Positions 43,601 through 52,800 of a stretch of 64,000 nucleotides of DNA are shown here, piece after piece; positions within the stretch are counted from its first letter, which is position 1, and every line of letters starts with the position of its first letter. Below the pieces are notes generated by a model. It made no database searches and was not told the DNA's origin. It saw nothing but the letters and a program-made list of their open reading frames with translations. Source of the stretch: Mycolicibacterium arabiense (lineage in GTDB: Bacteria > Actinomycetota > Actinomycetes > Mycobacteriales > Mycobacteriaceae); assembly GCF_010731815.2 (NCBI RefSeq), contig NZ_AP022593.1, positions 5,580,001 through 5,644,000 of the forward strand, read 5' to 3'. Made by a program: the position numbers and the translations under genes.

Positions 43601-46600
43601 TCAACGAGAACCGTTCTGCGACACACCCGTCCACCGGTTCGCGCCTGGAACTGATCGGGGAGCAGGTGACGCTGAGCGTCCCGCTGTCCGACATCTGGAT
43701 CACCATCCGGTTCACGCTGCCCGCGACCACGGTCGACGGCGGCATGCCGGTGGTCACCACTGAGGACGCCTCGGCGGCGATGCGCGCCGTGCTGGCGATC
43801 GCGGCCAACGTCAAAGGCCCCGAGGCACTTCCGGAGGTGCACGACGACAGCACCACCGTCACCGTGTCCTGGGATCCCGAGGAGGTCGCCGACCACACCG
43901 GTGTCACCGCCACGTTCGGGGCTCCGCTGGCACCTGGCCTGACCCTGGTGCCCGACGCCCTGGTCGGCCGCTGCTGGCCGGCCGTCTTCTCGGTCATCGG
44001 CTCGGCCGTCACCGAGACCGGCTTCCCGGTCGTCGAGGGTCTGCTCAGCCTGGTGCACCTCGACCACGCTGCGCACCTGCTCGCGCCGATGCCCCAGTCG
44101 AAGGCCGAACTGACCGTCACCGCAACGGCTTCGGCCGCCGTCGACACCGAGGTCGGCCGCGTCGTCCCCGTGTCGGTCACCATCGCCGACGCCTCGGGCA
44201 CCGTGCTGGCCGAACTCGAGGAGCGCTTCGCCATCCGTGGCCGCAGCGGCGCCGCCGAGCTGACCGATCCGGTGCGTGCCGGCGGCGCGATCACCGACAA
44301 CGCCACCGACACCCCGCGCCGTCGCCGTCGCGACGTCACGGTCACCGCGCCCACCGACATGAGTGCGTTCGCCGTGGTGTCGGGTGACCACAACCCGATC
44401 CACACCGACCGGGCCGCCGCACTGCTCGCCGGGCTGAAGACGCCCATCGTGCACGGCATGTGGCTGTCGGCCGCAGCGCAGCACGTCGTCACCGCCACCG
44501 ACGGGCGGGCCACCCCGCCTGCGCGACTGGTTGGCTGGACGTCGCGCTTCCTCGGCATGGTCCTGCCCGGCGACGAGATCGACTTCCGCGTCGACCGCGT
44601 CGGCATCGACCGTGGCGCCGAGATCATCGAGGTCACCGCCAAGGTCGACAACGAACTGGTGATGGCGGCCACAGCGCAGCTCGCGGCACCCAAGACCGTC
44701 TACGCCTTCCCCGGCCAGGGCATTCAGCACAAGGGCATGGGCATGGAGGTCCGTGCCCGGTCCAAGGCCGCCCGCAAGGTGTGGGACACGGCCGATAGGT
44801 TCACCCGCGACACGCTCGGCTTCTCCGTGCTGCACGTGGTGCGGGACAACCCGACCAGCCTGATCGCCAGCGGCGTGCACTACCAGCACCCCGAGGGCGT
44901 GCTGTACCTGACGCAGTTCACCCAGGTCGCCATGGCGACCGTCGCGGCGGCGCAGGTCGCCGAGATGCGCGAGCAGGGTGCGTTCGTCGAGGACGCCATC
45001 GCCTGTGGTCACTCGGTCGGCGAATACACCGCGCTGGCCTGCGTGTCGGGCGTGTACGAATTGGAAGCCCTGCTGGAGGTGGTGTTCCACCGCGGCAGCA
45101 AGATGCACGACATCGTCCCGCGTGACGAGCACGGCCGGTCCAACTACCGGCTGGCGGCGATCCGTCCGTCGCAGATCGACCTCGACGACGACGACGTCAC
45201 CGACTTCGTCGCCGAGATCTCCGAGCGCACGGGCGAGTACCTGCAGATCGTGAACTTCAACCTGCGCGGCTCGCAGTACGCCATCGCCGGCACCGTGCGT
45301 GGTCTCGAGGTCCTCGAGGAAGAGGTCGAGAAGCGTCGCGAGATCAGCGGCGGCAAGCGGTCGTTCATCCTCGTGCCCGGCATCGACGTGCCGTTCCACA
45401 GCTCCGTGCTGCGGGTCGGCGTCGCCGACTTCCGGCGCTCGTTGGAGCGGGTCATGCCGCGCGACGCCGACCCGGCACTGCTCATCGGCCGCTACATCCC
45501 GAACCTGGTGCCGCGGCCGTTCACGCTGGACCGTGACTTCATCCAGGAGATCCGGGACCTGGTCCCCGCCGAGCCGCTCGACGAGATCCTCGCCGACTAC
45601 GACACCTGGCTCAACGAGCGGCCGCGCGAGCTGTGCCGCAAGGTCGTCATCGAATTGCTCGCGTGGCAGTTCGCCAGCCCGGTGCGCTGGATCGAGACCC
45701 AGGACCTGCTCTTCATCGAGGAGGCCGCGGGCGGTCTCGGCATCGAGCGCTTCGTCGAGATCGGCGTGAAGTCCGCGCCGACGGTGGCGGGCCTGGCGAC
45801 CAACACCCTGAAGCTGCCGGAGTACTCGCACAACACCACGGAGGTGCTCAACTCCGAGCGCGACGCCGCCGTGCTGTTCGCGACCGACACCGACCCGGAG
45901 CCCGAGGCCGAAGACGCACCTGCGGCGGCCGCTCCGGCCGCCGAGGCGGCGACGGTCGAGGCGGTCCCCACGGCCCCGGCGCCTGCCGCGGCGCCGTCGG
46001 GTGGCCCACGCCCAGAGGACATCACGTTCGACGCGGCCGACGCCACGATGGCGCTCATCGCGCTGTCGGCGAAGATGCGCGTCGATCAGATCGAGTCGCT
46101 CGACTCCATCGAGTCGATCACCGACGGTGCGTCGTCACGCCGCAACCAGCTGCTGGTGGACCTTGGCTCCGAACTCAACCTCGGTGCCATCGACGGTGCG
46201 GGCGAAGCGGATCTGGCCGGCCTCAAGGGGCAGGTGACCAAGCTGGCGCGTACGTACAAGCCGTTCGGTCCGGTGCTCTCCGATGCCATCAACGACCAGC
46301 TGCGCACGGTGCTCGGCCCGTCGGGCAAGCGCCCGGCGGCGATCGCCGAACGCGTTACCAAGGCATGGGAACTCGGCGCAGGCTGGGCCAAGCACGTCAC
46401 GGCCGAAGTGGCGCTGGGAACCCGTGAGGGCAGCAGCGTCCGCGGCGGCAGCCTCGGCGGTCTGCACGACGGAGCGCTGCCCGACGCGGCGACGTTCGAC
46501 AAGGTCGTCGACGCGGCGGTCGGTGCGGTCGCAGCGCGACGCGGCATCGCGGTGTCGCTGCCGTCGGCAGGCGGAGCCGGGGGAGGCGTGGTGGATTCCG

Positions 46601-49600
46601 CCGCCCTCACCGAGTTCGCCGAGACGGTGACCGGACGCGACGGCGTGCTCGCCTCCGCGGCCCGGATGATCCTGAATCAGCTCGGCCACGATGCGCCGGT
46701 GAGCGTCGGCGAATCGGTCAACGACGCCGAACTCGTCGACCTGGTGACCGCCGAACTCGGGTCCGACTGGCCCCGTCTGGTGGCACCGACGTTCGACGGC
46801 CGCAAGGCGGTGCTGTTCGACGACCGGTGGGCCAGTGCCCGCGAGGACCTCGCCCGGCTGTGGCTGGCCGAGGAGGACGAGATCGACGGCGACTGGAAGC
46901 GACTCTCCGAGCGCTTCGAGGGTGCCGGGCACGTCGTTGCGACGCAGGCGAACTGGTGGCAGGGCAAGGCCCTGGCCGCAGGCCGCAACGTGCACGCGTC
47001 GCTGTACGGCCGCGCCGCGGCCGGCGCGGAGAACCCCGCCAGCGGTCGCTACGCCAACGAGATCGCCGTGGTGACCGGCGCGTCGAAGGGGTCGATCGCG
47101 GCCTCGGTGGTCGCTCAGCTGCTCGACGGCGGTGCGACGGTCATCGCCACGACGAGCAAGCTCGACGACGACCGGCTCGGGTTCTACAAGGCCCTCTACC
47201 GCGACAACGCCCGGTTCGACGCGACGTTGTGGGTCGTCCCGGCCAACATGGCGTCCTACGCCGACATCGACGCGCTGGTCGACTGGGTCGGCAACGAGCA
47301 GTCGGAGAACCTTGGGCCGCAGTCGATTCACCTCAAGGACGCCCTGACGCCCACGCTGCTGTTCCCGTTCGCCGCACCTCGGGTGGCCGGTGACATGTCC
47401 GAGGCGGGCTCGCGCTCCGAGATGGAGATGAAGGTGCTCCTGTGGGCCGTGCAGCGGCTCATCGGCGGGCTGTCGCACATCGGCGCAGAACGCGACATCG
47501 CGTCGCGTCTGCACGTGGTGCTGCCCGGCTCTCCGAACCGCGGCATGTTCGGTGGCGACGGCGCCTACGGCGAGGCCAAGTCGGCGCTCGACGCCGTGGT
47601 CACGCGGTGGAAGGCCGAGACCTCGTGGTCGCAGCGCGTGTCGCTGGCCCACGCCCTGATCGGCTGGACCAAGGGCACGGGCCTGATGGGACACAACGAC
47701 GCCATCGTCGGCGCCGTCGAAGAGGCTGGGGTCACGACCTACTCCACCGCGGAGATGGCCTCGATGCTGCTCGCCCTGTGCGACATCGAGTCCAAGGTGG
47801 CCGCAGCCCGCGCGCCGCTGCACGCCGACCTGACCGGTGGACTCGGCGACGTCGAGATCGACATGGCCGAACTCGCCGCCAAGGCGCGCGAGGAGATGCT
47901 GGCCGAGTCCAAGCCCGACGCCGACGAGGCGGATGGACGCACCATTCGCGCCCTGCCGTCGCCGCCGCGCGGGTACACCGCGGCGCCGCCGCCGGCCTGG
48001 GACGACCTGGACGTCGACCCGGCCGACCTGGTGGTCATCGTCGGCGGTGCCGAACTCGGGCCGTACGGCTCGTCGCGCACGCGCTTCGAGGCGGAGGTGT
48101 CCGGCGAACTGTCGGCCGCAGGCGTGCTGGAACTCGCGTGGACGACCGGTTTGGTCAAGTGGGAGGACGACCCGAAGCCGGGTTGGTACGACACGTCCTC
48201 GGGCGACCTCGTCGACGAGGGTGAACTGGTCGAGCGCTACCACGACACGGTGCTCGAGCGGGTCGGCATCCGGTCATGGGTGGACGACGGCGCGATTGAT
48301 CCCGATCACGCTGCGCCGCTGCTGGTCTCGGTGTTCTTGGACAAGGACTTCACCTTCGTGGTGTCGTCGGAGGCCGACGCCCGGGCGTTCGTGCAGTTCG
48401 ACCCCGAGCACACGGTCATTGCGCCGGTGCCGGACGGGTCCGACTGGCAGGTCACCCGCAAGGCGGGCACCGAGATCCGGGTTCCCCGCAAGGTGAAGCT
48501 CTCCCGCACCGTGGGCGCGCAGATCCCCACCGGGTTCGATCCGACGGTCTACGGCGTCACGCCGGACATGACGAACTCGATCGACCGGTTGGCGCTGTGG
48601 AACCTGGTCACCACCGTCGACGCGTTCCTCGCCTCGGGCTTCACCCCGACCGAACTGATGCGCTGGGTGCACCCCAGCCTGGTCGCCAGCACGCAGGGCA
48701 CCGGCATGGGTGGCATGACGTCGATGCAGACGATGTACCACGGGAACCTGTTGGGCAAGAACAAGCCGAACGACATCCTGCAGGAGGTGCTCCCGAACGT
48801 CTTCGCGGGTCACGTCGTGCAGTCCTACATTGGCAGCTACGGCTCGATGATCCACCCGGTGGCGGCATGTGCCACGGCCGCGGTGTCCGTCGAGGAGGGC
48901 GTCGACAAGATCAAGCTCGGCAAGGCGGAGTTCGTGGTCGCCGGTGGTTACGACGACCTGACGCTGGAGGCCATCACCGGCTTCGGTGACATGGCGGCGA
49001 CCGCCGACACCGAGTCGATGCGCGCCAAGGGCATCAGCGACTCGAAGTTCTCCCGCGCCAACGACAGGCGCAGGCTTGGCTTCGTCGAGTCCCAGGGCGG
49101 CGGCACGATCCTGCTGGCCCGCGGTGACCTGGCACTGGAGATGGGTCTGCCCGTGCTGGCGGTCGTCGGGTACGCGTCGTCGTTCGGCGACGGCGTGCAC
49201 ACGTCGATCCCGGCTCCGGGCCTTGGCGCCCTCGGCGCAGGGCGTGGCGGCAGGCAGTCGCAGCTGGCCAAGTCGCTGGCCAAGCTCGGCGTCGGTGCCG
49301 ACGACATCGCCGTGATCTCCAAGCACGACACGTCGACGCTGGCCAACGATCCCAACGAGACCGAGCTGCACGAGCGGCTCGCGGCCTCGATGGGCCGGTC
49401 GACGGGCAACCCGCTGTTCATCGTCAGCCAGAAGAGCCTGACGGGCCACAGCAAGGGCGGCGCGGCGGCGTTCCAGATGATGGGGATGTGCCAGATGCTG
49501 CGCGACGGCGTCATCCCGCCGAACCGCAGCTTGGACTGCGTCGACGACGAGCTGGACCACGCACAGCACTTCGTTTGGGTGCGCGAGACCCTGCACCTCG

Positions 49601-49920
49601 GCGAGAAGTTCCCGCTCAAGGCAGGTCTCGTGACGAGCCTCGGCTTCGGTCACGTGTCGGGTCTGGTGGCGCTGGTGCACCCGCAGGCGTTCCTGGCCGC
49701 ACTCGATCCCGAGCAGCGCGAGGACTACCAGCGTCGTGCCGGTGAGCGCGTGCTCGCCGGGCAGCGCAGGCTCGCGTCGGCGATCGCCGGTGGCCCCGCG
49801 CTGTACGAGAAGCCGGCTGATCGCCGGTTCCACCACGACGAGCCGGAGAAGCGGCAGGAGGCCGACATGCTCCTCGACGCGTCGTCGCGGCTCGGCGCGG
49901 ATGGCTGGTACGCGCGGTGA
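40690..49920 (+). CDS. fas: Type I fatty acid synthase (multidomain)
   Basis: A 3,076-residue mycobacterial FAS I, close in length to the M. tuberculosis protein, making C16-C26 acyl-CoA for membrane lipids and mycolic acids. Domains in order: acetyltransferase (GHSQG near 151), enoyl reductase (FMN type; AGMTPTTVDAKIVAAAANAGH near 420, GGRAGGHHSW near 575), dehydratase (SGDHNPIHTD near 1235), malonyl/palmitoyl transferase (GHSVGEYTA, serine near 1441), acyl carrier protein (ESITDGASSRRNQ near 1815), ketoreductase (TGASKGSIAASVV near 2128) and ketosynthase (cysteine in ACATAAVS near 2727, histidines in SKHDTSTLAND and KSLTGHSKGG). It starts at GTG (MTINEHDRVS). acpS follows 28 bp later. Confidence 0.98.
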   Translation: MTINEHDRVSTGRGAVGSTSTHTAHALVDQLNAGEPYAVAFGGQGGNWLENLEELISSAGIESELSEVVGEAALLLEPVARELVVVRPVGFEPIQWVRALAADETLPTAKQLTTAAISGPGILLAQMAAMRAVERQGLDLQGTPPVAMAGHSQGIVAVESLKAGGARDAELLALLQLIGAAGSLVSRRRGMVGRGDKSPMVSVTNADPDRIAELLEDFSTDVRTVLPPVLSIRNGRRSVVITGTPEQLARFELYCSKITEREEAERKARLRGGAVFSPVFHGVQVEVGFHTPRLADGVSVVDGWAARTGIDADLAHAMTEAIFVKPIDWVAEVERLHDAGAKWIVDLGPSDTLTRLTAPVIRGLGVGIVPAATRAGQRSLFTVGAAPEIGPAWSSYAPSAITLPDGKVKLSTKFTRLTGRSPILLAGMTPTTVDAKIVAAAANAGHWAELAGGGQVTEPIFDARIEELTQLLEPGRAVQFNSLFLDPYLWKLQLGGKRLVQKARQSGAPIDGVVVTAGIPELDEAVALIEELNGIGITHICFKPGTVDQIKSVIKIAAEVPERDVIVHIEGGRAGGHHSWEDLDDLLVSTYGDLRKSANITICVGGGIGTPERAAEYLSGRWATQYGFPLMPVDGILVGTAAMAALEATTSPAVKQLLVDTTGTPAWVGAGKAQGGMASGRSQLGADIHEIDNAASRCGRLLDDVAGDADAVAERRDEIIAAMAVTAKPYFGDVDDMTYLQWLRRYVELAIGDGSSTADTRKDGSPWLDVSWRDRFEEMLKRAEARLHPQDSGPIESLYTVDETGEELLEDPERALAALLERYPDAETVKLHPADVPFFITLCKTLGKPVNFVPVIDKDVRRWWRSDSLWQAHDARYTADQVCIIPGTQAVEGITRVDEPVGDLLDRFEKASIDEVLAAGVQPVAVVSRRQARADVTGPLGVVLDSPDVLWAGRTAINPVHRIGSPNEWQVNENRSATHPSTGSRLELIGEQVTLSVPLSDIWITIRFTLPATTVDGGMPVVTTEDASAAMRAVLAIAANVKGPEALPEVHDDSTTVTVSWDPEEVADHTGVTATFGAPLAPGLTLVPDALVGRCWPAVFSVIGSAVTETGFPVVEGLLSLVHLDHAAHLLAPMPQSKAELTVTATASAAVDTEVGRVVPVSVTIADASGTVLAELEERFAIRGRSGAAELTDPVRAGGAITDNATDTPRRRRRDVTVTAPTDMSAFAVVSGDHNPIHTDRAAALLAGLKTPIVHGMWLSAAAQHVVTATDGRATPPARLVGWTSRFLGMVLPGDEIDFRVDRVGIDRGAEIIEVTAKVDNELVMAATAQLAAPKTVYAFPGQGIQHKGMGMEVRARSKAARKVWDTADRFTRDTLGFSVLHVVRDNPTSLIASGVHYQHPEGVLYLTQFTQVAMATVAAAQVAEMREQGAFVEDAIACGHSVGEYTALACVSGVYELEALLEVVFHRGSKMHDIVPRDEHGRSNYRLAAIRPSQIDLDDDDVTDFVAEISERTGEYLQIVNFNLRGSQYAIAGTVRGLEVLEEEVEKRREISGGKRSFILVPGIDVPFHSSVLRVGVADFRRSLERVMPRDADPALLIGRYIPNLVPRPFTLDRDFIQEIRDLVPAEPLDEILADYDTWLNERPRELCRKVVIELLAWQFASPVRWIETQDLLFIEEAAGGLGIERFVEIGVKSAPTVAGLATNTLKLPEYSHNTTEVLNSERDAAVLFATDTDPEPEAEDAPAAAAPAAEAATVEAVPTAPAPAAAPSGGPRPEDITFDAADATMALIALSAKMRVDQIESLDSIESITDGASSRRNQLLVDLGSELNLGAIDGAGEADLAGLKGQVTKLARTYKPFGPVLSDAINDQLRTVLGPSGKRPAAIAERVTKAWELGAGWAKHVTAEVALGTREGSSVRGGSLGGLHDGALPDAATFDKVVDAAVGAVAARRGIAVSLPSAGGAGGGVVDSAALTEFAETVTGRDGVLASAARMILNQLGHDAPVSVGESVNDAELVDLVTAELGSDWPRLVAPTFDGRKAVLFDDRWASAREDLARLWLAEEDEIDGDWKRLSERFEGAGHVVATQANWWQGKALAAGRNVHASLYGRAAAGAENPASGRYANEIAVVTGASKGSIAASVVAQLLDGGATVIATTSKLDDDRLGFYKALYRDNARFDATLWVVPANMASYADIDALVDWVGNEQSENLGPQSIHLKDALTPTLLFPFAAPRVAGDMSEAGSRSEMEMKVLLWAVQRLIGGLSHIGAERDIASRLHVVLPGSPNRGMFGGDGAYGEAKSALDAVVTRWKAETSWSQRVSLAHALIGWTKGTGLMGHNDAIVGAVEEAGVTTYSTAEMASMLLALCDIESKVAAARAPLHADLTGGLGDVEIDMAELAAKAREEMLAESKPDADEADGRTIRALPSPPRGYTAAPPPAWDDLDVDPADLVVIVGGAELGPYGSSRTRFEAEVSGELSAAGVLELAWTTGLVKWEDDPKPGWYDTSSGDLVDEGELVERYHDTVLERVGIRSWVDDGAIDPDHAAPLLVSVFLDKDFTFVVSSEADARAFVQFDPEHTVIAPVPDGSDWQVTRKAGTEIRVPRKVKLSRTVGAQIPTGFDPTVYGVTPDMTNSIDRLALWNLVTTVDAFLASGFTPTELMRWVHPSLVASTQGTGMGGMTSMQTMYHGNLLGKNKPNDILQEVLPNVFAGHVVQSYIGSYGSMIHPVAACATAAVSVEEGVDKIKLGKAEFVVAGGYDDLTLEAITGFGDMAATADTESMRAKGISDSKFSRANDRRRLGFVESQGGGTILLARGDLALEMGLPVLAVVGYASSFGDGVHTSIPAPGLGALGAGRGGRQSQLAKSLAKLGVGADDIAVISKHDTSTLANDPNETELHERLAASMGRSTGNPLFIVSQKSLTGHSKGGAAAFQMMGMCQMLRDGVIPPNRSLDCVDDELDHAQHFVWVRETLHLGEKFPLKAGLVTSLGFGHVSGLVALVHPQAFLAALDPEQREDYQRRAGERVLAGQRRLASAIAGGPALYEKPADRRFHHDEPEKRQEADMLLDASSRLGADGWYAR

Positions 49921-49948
49921 CGGAGTCGGGCTGGGGTAGCGTCGCGGC

Positions 49949-50344
49949 GTGAGCATCGTGGGAGTGGGCATCGATCTGGTCTCCATACCGGACTTCGCCG
50001 AACAGGTGGATCAGCCGGGAACGGTGTTCGCGGAGACGTTCACCCCGGGTGAGCGTCGCGACGCGGCAGACAAGAGTTCTTCTGCCGCAAGGCATCTTGC
50101 GGCGCGATGGGCTGCCAAGGAGGCCGTGATCAAGGCGTGGTCCGGGTCACGGTTCTCCAAGCGGCCGATGCTGCCCGAGGGCATCCACCGCGACATCGAG
50201 ATCGTGACCGACATGTGGGGCCGGCCGAAGGTCCGGCTGTCGGGTGCCATCGCCGAGCACCTGAAGGACATCACCATCCACCTGTCGCTCACCCATGAGC
50301 GCGACACCGCCGCGGCGGTCGCCGTCCTGGAGACCGCCACCTAG
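49949..50344 (+). CDS. acpS: Holo-ACP synthase
   Basis: A 131-residue 4'-phosphopantetheinyl transferase that loads the arm on the FAS I carrier domain. GVGIDLVSIPDF at residues 5-16 and RWAAKEAVIKAW near 50 carry the Mg-binding aspartate and glutamate. THERDTAAAVAV near the end is also typical. Starts at GTG, 28 bp after fas, and is probably co-transcribed with it. Confidence 0.97.
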   Translation: MSIVGVGIDLVSIPDFAEQVDQPGTVFAETFTPGERRDAADKSSSAARHLAARWAAKEAVIKAWSGSRFSKRPMLPEGIHRDIEIVTDMWGRPKVRLSGAIAEHLKDITIHLSLTHERDTAAAVAVLETAT

Positions 50345-50354
50345 CCCCTTCCGG

Positions 50355-50412
50355 CGAGCGTGCGTGTCTGCGGGCGACACGCCGCGTCCGGAGCCGAGTT
50401 CACGCACGCTCG
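50355..50412. repeat. Perfect 12-bp inverted repeat between acpS and the dipeptidase gene
   Basis: CGAGCGTGCGTG (50355-50366) and CACGCACGCTCG (50401-50412) enclose 34 nt containing the smaller hairpin GTGTC-GACAC. I have seen similar GAGCGTGCGTG palindromes in other mycobacterial genomes, so it may belong to a dispersed repeat family. It could also end acpS transcripts. Confidence 0.65.
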
Positions 50413-50444
50413 TGGCTGCGAAAGTGAGCCACTAGCCTGGTGTC

Positions 50445-51790
50445 ATGACCGATGTCGCCGCGCGTGTGCGCGAAGTCCTGCCGTCCGTGCGTGCCGATCT
50501 CGAGGCGCTCGTCCGCATCGAGTCGGTATGGGCCGACCCGGCGCGACGCGACGAGGTTAGGCGCAGTGCCGAGGCAGTGTCGAAGTTGTTGTCCGACGCA
50601 GGCTTCGGCGACGTCCGCATCGTCAGCGAGGGCGGTGCACCCGCGGTGATCGCGCACCATCCGGCGCCGCCAGGTGCGCCGACGGTCCTGCTGTACGCGC
50701 ACCACGACGTGCAGCCCGAAGGCGACCGCACGCAGTGGCACTCGCCGCCGTTCGAACCCACCGAACGCGACGGCCGGCTCTACGGCCGCGGCACCGCCGA
50801 CGACAAGGCAGGCATCGCAACGCATCTCGCCGCGTTTCGCGCCCATGACGGCAACCCGCCCGTCGGCGTCACGGTGTTCGTCGAGGGCGAGGAGGAGTCC
50901 GGCTCGCCCTCGCTGGGCGCCATGCTCGCCGCGCATCGCGACGAACTCGCCGCCGACGTCATCGTGATCGCCGACTCCGACAACTGGAGCCCCGATCTCC
51001 CGTCCCTGACCGTGTCGCTACGCGGCCTCGCCGATTGCGTGGTCGAGGTGTCGACGCTGGACCATGGGCTGCACTCGGGCATGTGGGGCGGGGTCGCCCC
51101 CGATGCCGTGACCGCACTGGTCCGTCTGCTGGCCAGCCTGCACGACGACGACGGGAACGTCGCCGTGGCGGGTCTGCACGAAGCGTCGGCGGCCGACGTC
51201 GACTTCCCGGCCGAACGGGTGCGGCGCGACGCGGGACTCCTCGACGGCGTCCGCGAGATCGGTTCCGGCAGTGTGGTGCAGCGATTGTGGGCCAAGCCCG
51301 CGATCACCGTCATCGGCATCGACACCACGCCGATCGCCTCGGCGTCGAACACCCTGATCCCGCGGGCGCGCGCCCGCGGGCGCGCGCCAAGGTCAGCATG
51401 CGCGTCGCTCCCGGCGGTGACGCCGGCGAACACCTGGCGGCTCTCACCCGTCACCTCGAGCAGCACGCGCCGTGGGGTGCCCGGGTGACCGTGACCCCCG
51501 GCGACGTCGGTCAGCCGTACGCGATCGACGCGACCGGCCCGGTCTACGACGCCGCACGTGCGGCCTTCCGCCAGGCATGGGGTGCCGACGCCATCGACGC
51601 GGGTGTGGGCGGCTCCATCCCGTTCATCGCCGAGTTCGCCAAGGCGTACCCGGAGGCGAAGATCCTGGTGACCGGCGTCGAGGACCCGGACACGCAGGCG
51701 CACAGCATCAACGAGAGCCTGCACCTCGGGGTCCTGGAACGCGCCGCGACCGCCGAGGCGCTGCTGTTGGAGGCTCTGGGCAGCGACTAG
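50445..51790 (+). pseudogene. M20 family dipeptidase (Rv2522c-like), frameshifted
   Basis: The first reading frame begins MTDVAARVREVLPSVRADLEALVRIESV and has the M20 metal ligands (YAHHDVQPEGD, GRGTADDKAG, EGEEESGSPSL). It runs into nonsense after NTLIPRARARGRAP near 51388. A second frame continues with KVSMRVAPGGDAGEHLAALTR, VDPDTQ-type (VEDPDTQAHSINESLHLG) and the C-terminus. A 14-bp tandem duplication at 51360-51387 explains the break; removing one copy restores a single reading frame of about 443 residues. The gene is a metallopeptidase cleaving dipeptides. It may be a real loss or a sequencing artefact in GC-rich repeats. Confidence 0.9.
51360..51387 (+). repeat. 14-bp tandem duplication that breaks the dipeptidase frame
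   Basis: CCGCGGGCGCGCGC occurs twice in direct tandem (51360-51373 and 51374-51387). Deleting one copy restores CCG CGG GCG CGC GCC AAG and the conserved IPRARAKVSMRV reading. The unit length of 14 is not a multiple of three. Confidence 0.9.
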
Positions 51791-52260
51791 ACCGAGATGT
51801 CGCGGCGCAGCTTGGCGACGTGACCCGTGGCCTTCACGTTGTACTGCGCGACCTCGATCTTGCCCTCTTCGTCGACGACGAACGTCGAACGGATCACGCC
51901 CTGAACCGTCTTGCCGTACATGGTCTTCTCCCCGAAGGCGCCCCACGCGGTGAGCACCGCGCGGTCGGGATCGGACAGCAGCGGGAACGTCAGGCCCTCG
52001 GCGTCCCGGAACTTCGCCAGCTTCGCCGGCTTGTCGGGTGAGATGCCGACGACGTCGAGGCCGGCGTCGTTGAGTTCGGCGAGGTTGTCGCGAAAGTCGC
52101 AGGCCTGCTTCGTGCACCCGGGCGTGGAGGCGGCGGGGTAGAAGTACACGACGACCTTGCGTCCCTTGAAGTCCTCGAGAGCGACGGTGTTGCCGTCGGC
52201 GTCGGTGAGGCTGAACGCGGGGGCGGTGTCGCCTACCTGGAGGCGGGGCGTCGGTGCCAT
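51787..52260 (-). CDS. bcp: Peroxiredoxin, BCP (PrxQ) family
   Basis: A 157-residue thiol peroxidase. The peroxidatic cysteine is in YPAASTPGCTKQACDF near residue 49, and the second cysteine five residues later fits the PrxQ resolving residue. Conserved LSDPDRAVLTAWGAFGEK follows. It reduces peroxides using thioredoxin in the cytosol. Its end overlaps the end of the broken dipeptidase by four bases. Confidence 0.95.
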   Translation of the reverse strand: MAPTPRLQVGDTAPAFSLTDADGNTVALEDFKGRKVVVYFYPAASTPGCTKQACDFRDNLAELNDAGLDVVGISPDKPAKLAKFRDAEGLTFPLLSDPDRAVLTAWGAFGEKTMYGKTVQGVIRSTFVVDEEGKIEVAQYNVKATGHVAKLRRDISV

Positions 52261-52381
52261 GCGTGATTCCCTTCGGTCGGCCGTAGCTCGCCGTCGGCGG
52301 TCGCCCGGGGCGAGCGACGCGACGGGGTAGCGCCTGAACTAGGGTAGTGCGACAAGGCGCGAGGCGAGTTGGAGGGCTGAC

Positions 52382-52609
52382 GTGGCGGATAGAGATCCGG
52401 ACACCATCAAGCGGGATATCGACCAGGCGCGTGATCAATTGGCCTCGACGGTGGATGCTCTGGCGGTTCGCGCCAATCCCCGCCGCATTGCCGACGATGT
52501 GAAGGCCGCCGCGATCGACTTCGTCAAGAAGCCCGCGGTGGCAGCCTCACTGGCAGGCCTGGGCGCCGTGGTGCTCGTCGTCCTCGTCAAGCGCGCCAGG
52601 AATCGCTGA
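52382..52609 (+). CDS. DUF3618-family small membrane protein (Rv2520c-like)
   Basis: A 75-residue protein starting at GTG. The N-terminal half is helical (PDTIKRDIDQARDQLASTVDAL, the DUF3618 signature) and residues about 50-70 form one transmembrane helix (AASLAGLGAVVLVVLVKRARNR). Function unknown. It fits the gene order next to bcp. Confidence 0.88.
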   Translation: MADRDPDTIKRDIDQARDQLASTVDALAVRANPRRIADDVKAAAIDFVKKPAVAASLAGLGAVVLVVLVKRARNR

Positions 52610-52629
52610 CCGGCGTAACCGGTCCTTGG

Positions 52630-52800
52630 TCAGCTCCGGCGGTTCGGCCGAAAGATGTCGGCGAACCACGAACGGGGTGGATTCGCCCTGCGGCCGAGGC
52701 GGCTGCAGTTGTGGATCGCCAGCAACTCGGGCGCCGTCGCGTCGACCTCTTCGATGATTTCGGCTGCAAGGGTGGAAGTCGGCGCGCTGGATGTTCTCAT
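52630..52800 (-). CDS. Small hypothetical protein, 56 residues
   Basis: An ATG-started frame of 56 residues. It begins MRTSSAPTSTLAAEIIEEVD and continues APELLAIHNCSRLGRRANPP. It ends RPNRRS. It looks coding because codon ends are GC-rich and the composition is balanced, but I know of no function. It is convergent with the DUF3618 gene. Confidence 0.5.
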   Translation of the reverse strand: MRTSSAPTSTLAAEIIEEVDATAPELLAIHNCSRLGRRANPPRSWFADIFRPNRRS

